64,000 nt of DNA from Fibrobacter sp. UWR4. GTDB lineage: Bacteria > Fibrobacterota > Fibrobacteria > Fibrobacterales > Fibrobacteraceae. Below are positions 59,248 to 64,000 of this stretch, one piece after another. Positions within the stretch are counted from its first letter, which is position 1. The number at the start of each line of letters is the position of its first letter. The position numbers and the translations under genes are program-made. The stretch covers positions 62,001 through 126,000 of the forward strand of contig NZ_QGDU01000003.1 in the NCBI RefSeq assembly GCF_003149045.1, written 5' to 3'. The notes below the pieces were generated by a model, which made no database searches, was not told the origin of the DNA, and saw only the letters and a list, made by a program, of their open reading frames with translations.

Positions 59248-61258
59248 ACTTACACTAAGGATTGGGGCAGACCCAGCCAAGCTTCAGAATGGCCTTTCCA
59301 GGTCAACTAAGGCTGTGGATAATTTTGCCACAAGGGCCAAGGCGAGCATTAGCAGGCTTGGCGGTGCAATAAACGGTGTTGCCGACAAGCTGGTGACCCC
59401 GTTCAATTCGCTCCTGCTTGGTGGTGGTATCGGTATGGCCATGAAGAACGTGGGAGACCTTTCTCAGTCCCTCATGTACTATGGAATGGCAGCGAAAAAG
59501 AGCGACGCGGACACAAGGGCGTTCCGCGAATCGCTTCACAATATGGCCGTGCAGACTGGTGTTGACGCAAACACCATTCTCGCGGGCGTTTCTCGCATCG
59601 GTGAAATTACCGGTGATTTTGACTTTTCTGAACAAATGGGAGCAACCCTGGCAAAGGCGGCTAAGGCTTCTGGCGCTTCTGTTGAAGAACTTGCAAGTGT
59701 TGCTTCATCCATGAAGGTTTCTATGGGTTGGGGCGCGGAACAGATTTCACAGGCGTTCAATTCCCTCATTATCCAGGGTGACCAAGGTTCATATACCCTT
59801 CAAAAGTTTGCTGGAGAAGGTAAGGCCTTGCTCGCCGCCTCTTCTTCTTTTGGCATTAAGTCTGCTGATCAGTTTGCAAATTTTGGCGCATACCTTCAGG
59901 TAATGAACGCCCAGATCAAGAGCGAAGCTGAACTTACTACATCGGTTTCTTCCCTGTTTAGCGAACTGATTGCCAAGGCTAAAGACCTTAAAAAGATCGG
60001 CGTAAAGGTTTTCGACAAGAATGGCGAACTGAACGATTTTGATGTGATCATGCACCAGCTCATGGAAAAGACCGATGGAAACATCAAAAAACTCGGTCCG
60101 ATGTTTGGTGCGTCATCTATCAAGGCTTTGCAGCCTGTTATGGCTGAATACAAAAATGGTTGGAAAACTCTTGATGCCATTACTAAAAGTGGCCAGGAAG
60201 GAATGACCAATACAAGCGCCCTTGATGAACGCTTCAAGAAGACTGCAAACGATTTTAATACGAATGTCGAAAAGATGAAGGCCGTGGCTGTACAGTTTGC
60301 CGATGTCAACCTTGCAGGCCCTGTCCAGAAGCTTTCCGATGTGCTTAAATACCTATCTGATCATCAGGGTTTGGTAACGGCTGGATTCAAGGCCATGACC
60401 GTTGCAGCCCTCGCTCTTGGTGCTGTGAAACTTGGTGGCCTGGTAAACCAGGTTAGAGCTTTTGGTGCCGAAATGAAGGGTCTTTGGACCGGCAAGGGGA
60501 CAAAGGGTGGCTCCGATGCTGTAGGCGGTGCGGTAAGTGCCGCCGCAGTCCAGAAGGTGTTTGTGGTCAATATGGGCCAGGGTGGCATGGGTAACCCCAA
60601 CTACTACATGGACGATGACGACGTTCCGGCAAGGAATGCCGCGAATACAAAGCAGGTAGTGGCAAACACCAGGGAACAGGGGCGCTTTGGCAGGGCCCTT
60701 TCCGGGGCAAGGTCTGGCCTTAACAAGCTTGGCGGCTCCGCTCTTGGCATGGGTGCCTTGACGGCTGCAACAGGCTGGGCTGTAGGTAAAATCTATGAAT
60801 TTGGCGACGCTTGCGTGGAGTTGTACAACACCAACAAAGAAATGAAGGCAAAACGCGATGAAATCCAGGCTCAGGGCAACAAGACCATAGAAGATAAATA
60901 TGGCTATGAAGCCGCCTACTGGGCTAAACAGAAGGATATCGCCTTCAATGCCATGCAAGATGAACTGAACAGCCTTTTTTATGTCAATGAAGCGAAGGTG
61001 AACAGACTCCAGAAAGAAATGGATGCCGCATCCGAAAAGATGAAGGAAGCTGTGAAAAAGAACAAGGAACGCAAGGAGACCGTAGTCGATAACAAGACTT
61101 ACATGGAAATGCTTGCGCCTAAAATCGAACTTCCGCCGCAAAATCAAAGTTTCAACATCAACATCATCGGTGGCGAAAAGGCTGTTGTAGAAACATCTGG
61201 TAAGGGCGTAAAGCCGCCTACCGTCAAGGTGAAGAACACTCCAAGTTTGGGTAAATGA
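59231..61258 (+). CDS. Tail tape measure protein
   Basis: TTG 59231 (then STTSELTLRIGADPAKLQNG) is preferred to ATG 59150, because the 27 codons before lie in the overlap with the frameshift product and are not conserved-looking. About 675 residues: TP901-type core with AKKSDADTRAFRESLHNMAV, VDANTILAGVSRIGEITGDF and EELASVASSMKVSMGWGAEQ, a hydrophobic stretch near 400-420 and a coiled coil (MQDELNSLFYVNEAKVNRLQ) near the end. It sets tail length and may enter the host membrane. Confidence 0.9.
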   Translation: MSTTSELTLRIGADPAKLQNGLSRSTKAVDNFATRAKASISRLGGAINGVADKLVTPFNSLLLGGGIGMAMKNVGDLSQSLMYYGMAAKKSDADTRAFRESLHNMAVQTGVDANTILAGVSRIGEITGDFDFSEQMGATLAKAAKASGASVEELASVASSMKVSMGWGAEQISQAFNSLIIQGDQGSYTLQKFAGEGKALLAASSSFGIKSADQFANFGAYLQVMNAQIKSEAELTTSVSSLFSELIAKAKDLKKIGVKVFDKNGELNDFDVIMHQLMEKTDGNIKKLGPMFGASSIKALQPVMAEYKNGWKTLDAITKSGQEGMTNTSALDERFKKTANDFNTNVEKMKAVAVQFADVNLAGPVQKLSDVLKYLSDHQGLVTAGFKAMTVAALALGAVKLGGLVNQVRAFGAEMKGLWTGKGTKGGSDAVGGAVSAAAVQKVFVVNMGQGGMGNPNYYMDDDDVPARNAANTKQVVANTREQGRFGRALSGARSGLNKLGGSALGMGALTAATGWAVGKIYEFGDACVELYNTNKEMKAKRDEIQAQGNKTIEDKYGYEAAYWAKQKDIAFNAMQDELNSLFYVNEAKVNRLQKEMDAASEKMKEAVKKNKERKETVVDNKTYMEMLAPKIELPPQNQSFNINIIGGEKAVVETSGKGVKPPTVKVKNTPSLGK

Positions 61259-62529
61259 TGGCAGAAGGCGTTGAATCTACACTCGGTCCTTGGACTTTAA
61301 GTCTCGTATCTATAGGGGATGACATTAGTCATACCCTTTCCGAAACTACATATCCGTATAAAAACGGTGCCGATATCGAGGATATGGGCGTTGATCCTGA
61401 GACGTTCAAGTTTTCCTGTGTCATCAAGAATAAGGACTACGAGGACAATTTTGTCCAGATAAGAAACTGGTTCTTGTCCTATTTTCCAAGCCCTATTGAG
61501 CTCGTGCACCCTGAACACGGCGTTGTTGAAGGATATCCACGAAACGCATCTTTTAGCGAAGATCGCCGTAGAAAGTTTGCAGAGTTCACTTTTGAGTTCG
61601 TTGTAGCGGGAATCCAGCCGGAAACCCAAAACTACACGGACCCTTACGAATCCAACCTCGAAGAGGCTACCGCCTGCAATGAAGAAGCCATGGCCGCTAT
61701 TGCGGAATCCATGCAGCAGGCTGGAGTTCCCGACGTGGAAGGCGAAGACTGGTCGCTTCTTGACAAGTGGGGCGAGCTTGGCGATGCCGCCAGGGCTTTT
61801 GCATCCGCAGTCAATCAAGGCCTTGGGCAGGTTCTTGGCGTTATCGAAAGCGTCAAGGCCCCTCTTGATGCCATTAGCGCCACTATTGATTACCTTGATA
61901 CGCTTTCCGGAACCCTTACAAGAGCTTTCCAGGAATGCTTGGATTCTTTCACTGGTCTTGCAAGGCGAATTGATGATCATACCAGCTCAAAGGCTTCCAT
62001 AAGTACCTTGGTTACCAGCGCTACCGAAATGCTTGGCAATGTAGCCGGTATGCCAGCAACCGTTTATGGGTGCTTTGCCACGCTCGCAGCTGCTACAATA
62101 TCTACAGAAGCGGGAAGACTCATTTCTGAGGATGAAAAGCGCCTTGGCGAAAGCATGGCCCGCGAAAATGTCGTTGTCGATGATGTGGAAGGCCGTAGCC
62201 TTAGCAAGCCTAGCGCCCCTGTTCTTGTGTCCCCGCAGGATATGGAAGACTCTCTTGCCATGGCTCGCGAGTTCGTCCAGAAGGTTCTTCCGGTGTCTTC
62301 TAGCCCCGACCGCCTCAAGAAACAGGTTGCAACATTATCCGAAGCTGTACTCCGCATCAAGATGGAGTACATGACAACAAAGAAAATTGAGGTGACTCAC
62401 GAAACCCCGCTCCACAAGATCGCTGTTGATAACGGGCTATCTTACCAGGCTGCAGAAAGACTGTGCGCCTTAAACAATGTCAAGAATCCAACATTCATGA
62501 TTGGGGAGGTACTTGTCTATGAATCGTGA
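61255..62529 (+). CDS. Tail/DNA-circularization-type protein (Mu N-like) with C-terminal LysM-like motif
   Basis: In 424 residues an N-terminal DNA_circ-type domain (TLSETTYPYKNGADIEDMGV, PIELVHPEHGVVEGYPRNAS, RRRKFAEFTFEFVVAG), a helical middle and a C-terminal LysM-like stretch (LHKIAVDNGLSYQAAERLCA, then LNNVKNP). Family members are baseplate or tail hub parts rather than DNA enzymes. ATG overlaps the tape-measure stop. Confidence 0.85.
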   Translation: MMAEGVESTLGPWTLSLVSIGDDISHTLSETTYPYKNGADIEDMGVDPETFKFSCVIKNKDYEDNFVQIRNWFLSYFPSPIELVHPEHGVVEGYPRNASFSEDRRRKFAEFTFEFVVAGIQPETQNYTDPYESNLEEATACNEEAMAAIAESMQQAGVPDVEGEDWSLLDKWGELGDAARAFASAVNQGLGQVLGVIESVKAPLDAISATIDYLDTLSGTLTRAFQECLDSFTGLARRIDDHTSSKASISTLVTSATEMLGNVAGMPATVYGCFATLAAATISTEAGRLISEDEKRLGESMARENVVVDDVEGRSLSKPSAPVLVSPQDMEDSLAMAREFVQKVLPVSSSPDRLKKQVATLSEAVLRIKMEYMTTKKIEVTHETPLHKIAVDNGLSYQAAERLCALNNVKNPTFMIGEVLVYES

Positions 62530-63517
62530 TGAAGTGCTTCTCACCGTCAAGAATGCTAGGGTTGACAAGTTCATCAGCTACAGCATTGAAGCTGACCTGT
62601 TCTCCCCGGAAGGTTCATTTTCCTTTGAATGCGACAGTCAATACGACATTAACGAGGGCGATCTCTGTGAAATCTACGTGAATCGTGTTGTTGTGCTTAC
62701 TGGAATTGTCCTTACTACCAGGAGAACTCTTTCCAAGCAGGGAGGCCCCCGATTCAGTGTCGAGGGTAAGTCCACGGCCTGGCTTTTGTCCAACACAAGC
62801 GTTACCAAATTTGGGGCATTGCCCAAGACTTTGCCTGGTTTGGCAGAAAAACTTGTCCGGGATATTCCGTTTATCAGCAAGAAGGATTTCGTGTATAATT
62901 CCGGGGCTTCCAAGGATAGAATTAAGCGGCAATATGTCGAGGTCTCTCCCGGGGATTCCGTATTCGATGTGATCAAGAAAGCGGCCAATTCCCAGGGCTA
63001 CTTGTTCTGGGTTTCTCCGGAGGGCCAGTTCGTTTTTGACAAGCCTTTGGCCCGTGGTTCCGCCAATTTCCATATCCACGCCTTTGAAGATGTGTCCGAA
63101 ATGGACTATATCGAGGGTTCTGTAACAAAGTCTATTGAAAACGGCCATTCCGAAATAAGAATTGTCGGGGAATCCCAATCCGATAACGATATCAAGTACA
63201 CGAAATGTACCGTGCAAAACGGCGATTATCCCTTCAAGATGCCCCTTGTCGCCAACTGGAACGAGAACGAAGGCCCTGCCAAAAAGACGGCTGAGTTGCA
63301 ACTTGCTACCGAAAAGGCCCAGGCTATCCAGCTGGAATATACCGTTGCAGGGCATTCCCAGAACGGAAACAACTGGACCATCAATCAGTTCTGCGATGTG
63401 CAGGATGATTTCAATGGGGCAAATGACAATTACCTGATCGTGTCCAGGACATTCACCCTTTCCCGCCAGGAAGGAAAAAGGACCCGCCTTACGCTCCAGC
63501 CCGGAGGTGTTATATGA
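62519..63517 (+). CDS. Baseplate hub protein (Mu P/gpD-like)
   Basis: ATG 62519 overlaps the stop before it; GGGGAGG lies upstream. In 332 residues VLLTVKNARVDKFISYSIEA, QYDINEGDLCEIYVNRVVVL, SPGDSVFDVIKKAANSQGYL and YLIVSRTFTLSRQEGKRTRL match the Mu gpP/late control D family that forms the central hub under the spike. Confidence 0.88.
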   Translation: MNRDEVLLTVKNARVDKFISYSIEADLFSPEGSFSFECDSQYDINEGDLCEIYVNRVVVLTGIVLTTRRTLSKQGGPRFSVEGKSTAWLLSNTSVTKFGALPKTLPGLAEKLVRDIPFISKKDFVYNSGASKDRIKRQYVEVSPGDSVFDVIKKAANSQGYLFWVSPEGQFVFDKPLARGSANFHIHAFEDVSEMDYIEGSVTKSIENGHSEIRIVGESQSDNDIKYTKCTVQNGDYPFKMPLVANWNENEGPAKKTAELQLATEKAQAIQLEYTVAGHSQNGNNWTINQFCDVQDDFNGANDNYLIVSRTFTLSRQEGKRTRLTLQPGGVI

Positions 63518-63975
63518 TGAAATTCTTTACAAGCATTGTTGAAAGCTGCAAGGATGTTGCCGGAAAACTCCGAAACCTCACGGCAAAAGCCAATGACATT
63601 GAATTTGAAGACCGTCAGCTGATGCAGCAATTCGGTTTTATCAGCATTCCTCGCAAAGGTGACCGCGTGCTGTTGCTTCAATTTGGCAATGTGGTTATTG
63701 CCGTTGCGTCCGATAGTGCCGATAGGCCTGCCGTCAACGAAGGCGAAACAGCCCTTTACAGGGAAAAGGAACATTACATCATCCTTAAGGACGATGGAAC
63801 CATAGCTATCAAGGCAAGCGGTGGCGTTGACATCGATGGCGACCTTCGCGTAACAGGTGATGTCCAGGATAAGTCTGGAACCCTGGACCGTTTGCGTCAG
63901 AACTACAACAAGCACACCCATGTTGGCAACCTTGGTGCGCCTACTTCACCTACAACCGATGCTCAGGATATGTAA
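63514..63975 (+). CDS. Baseplate spike-type protein (Mu gp45-like)
   Basis: In 153 residues an OB-like start (MQQFGFISIPRKGDRVLLLQ, FGNVVIAVASDS) leads to beta-helix strands (YIILKDDGTIAIKASGGVDI) and a KHTHVGNLGAPTSPT tip with H-x-H, the iron-binding motif of phage spikes. It pierces the host envelope. Confidence 0.88.
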   Translation: MMKFFTSIVESCKDVAGKLRNLTAKANDIEFEDRQLMQQFGFISIPRKGDRVLLLQFGNVVIAVASDSADRPAVNEGETALYREKEHYIILKDDGTIAIKASGGVDIDGDLRVTGDVQDKSGTLDRLRQNYNKHTHVGNLGAPTSPTTDAQDM

Positions 63976-64000
63976 TGCTAGACCTTGATACTTTAAGTAA
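63975..64000 (+). CDS. Start of next baseplate gene (gp46-like), cut by window end
   Basis: ATG 63975 overlaps the stop before it (TAATG). Only MLDLDTLS is visible. By Mu order gp46, a GPW/gp25-like baseplate protein, is expected. Confidence 0.45.

Larger units (their letters stand above)
33906..64000. mobile_element. Mu-like transposable prophage (right end outside window)
   Basis: The set MuA transposase, MuB ATPase, GemA, Mor-like activator, gp29 portal, gp30/MuF, gpG, protease I, DUF1320, DUF1834, sheath L, tube M, gpN-like, gpP-like and gp45-like defines a Mu-type myophage. The left boundary is placed where the sigma-like copy breaks (33905/33906); a canonical TG end would be at 33908. 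Head and tail genes split into two divergent late blocks meeting at 52892/52986. Baseplate genes continue past 64000. Confidence 0.92.

Overview
The window looks like a chromosome segment of a Fibrobacter-type gut anaerobe. Three things suggest this: secreted lipoproteins with the Fibrobacter major paralogous domain, poly-serine linkers between secreted modules, and a GH43 glycosidase with a gliding/T9SS-like C-terminus. No rRNA or complete tRNA gene is visible, so the genus is an inference from protein style.

Positions 1-8600 are a worn accessory (defence-like) island. It starts with the 3' part of a helicase-nuclease gene overlapped by a 741-residue protein of no recognised family. A 36-codon DUF4357 tail remnant, a DUF3800 gene with an overlapping small nuclease-like partner, a DUF4357 gene, a DUF1016/YhcG nuclease and a decayed AlbA/Schlafen-type regulator follow.

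Positions 8700-33400 are mostly core and secreted functions: MBL hydrolase, ADP-ribosylglycohydrolase, BASS and FNT transporters, GH43, CBM-like lipoproteins (one frameshifted), uvrC, a zapB-like/zapA pair followed by a promoter-terminator unit that may be a 6S-type RNA, an isolated nuoA, an outer-membrane barrel protein, FISUMP lipoproteins, a sigma-factor-like gene, a DUF2779 nuclease and an aspartic-protease-like protein. A 90-bp MITE-like repeat occurs twice, in opposite orientation, on either side of the uvrC-zapA block.

From about 33906 to beyond the window end lies a Mu-like transposable prophage. Its left end interrupts a second, nearly identical copy of the sigma-like gene. Five related short motifs near that end may be transposase sites. 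The early operon runs leftward (44582 to 34435): Ner-like, antirepressor, frameshifted exonuclease, MuA, MuB, GemA, DUF3164, DUF1353, small membrane proteins, amidase and ASCH-type proteins. The repressor, DUF2513, a membrane protein and a Mor-like activator run rightward. Head packaging genes (gpG, MuF/gp30, portal, terminase) run leftward from 52892 to 46996. The protease, capsid and contractile-tail genes run rightward from 52986 and are cut by the window end.

The most interesting items are: (1) an AT-rich, papain-like toxin domain fused to the MuF head protein, with a convergent 75-residue gene under its own consensus promoter as candidate immunity gene; (2) a covarying hairpin present upstream of both MuB and the DUF1353 gene; (3) a clear A-AAA-AAA -1 frameshift site in the tail-assembly chaperone; (4) the helicase-nuclease plus unknown-protein operon; (5) the zapA-linked structured RNA.
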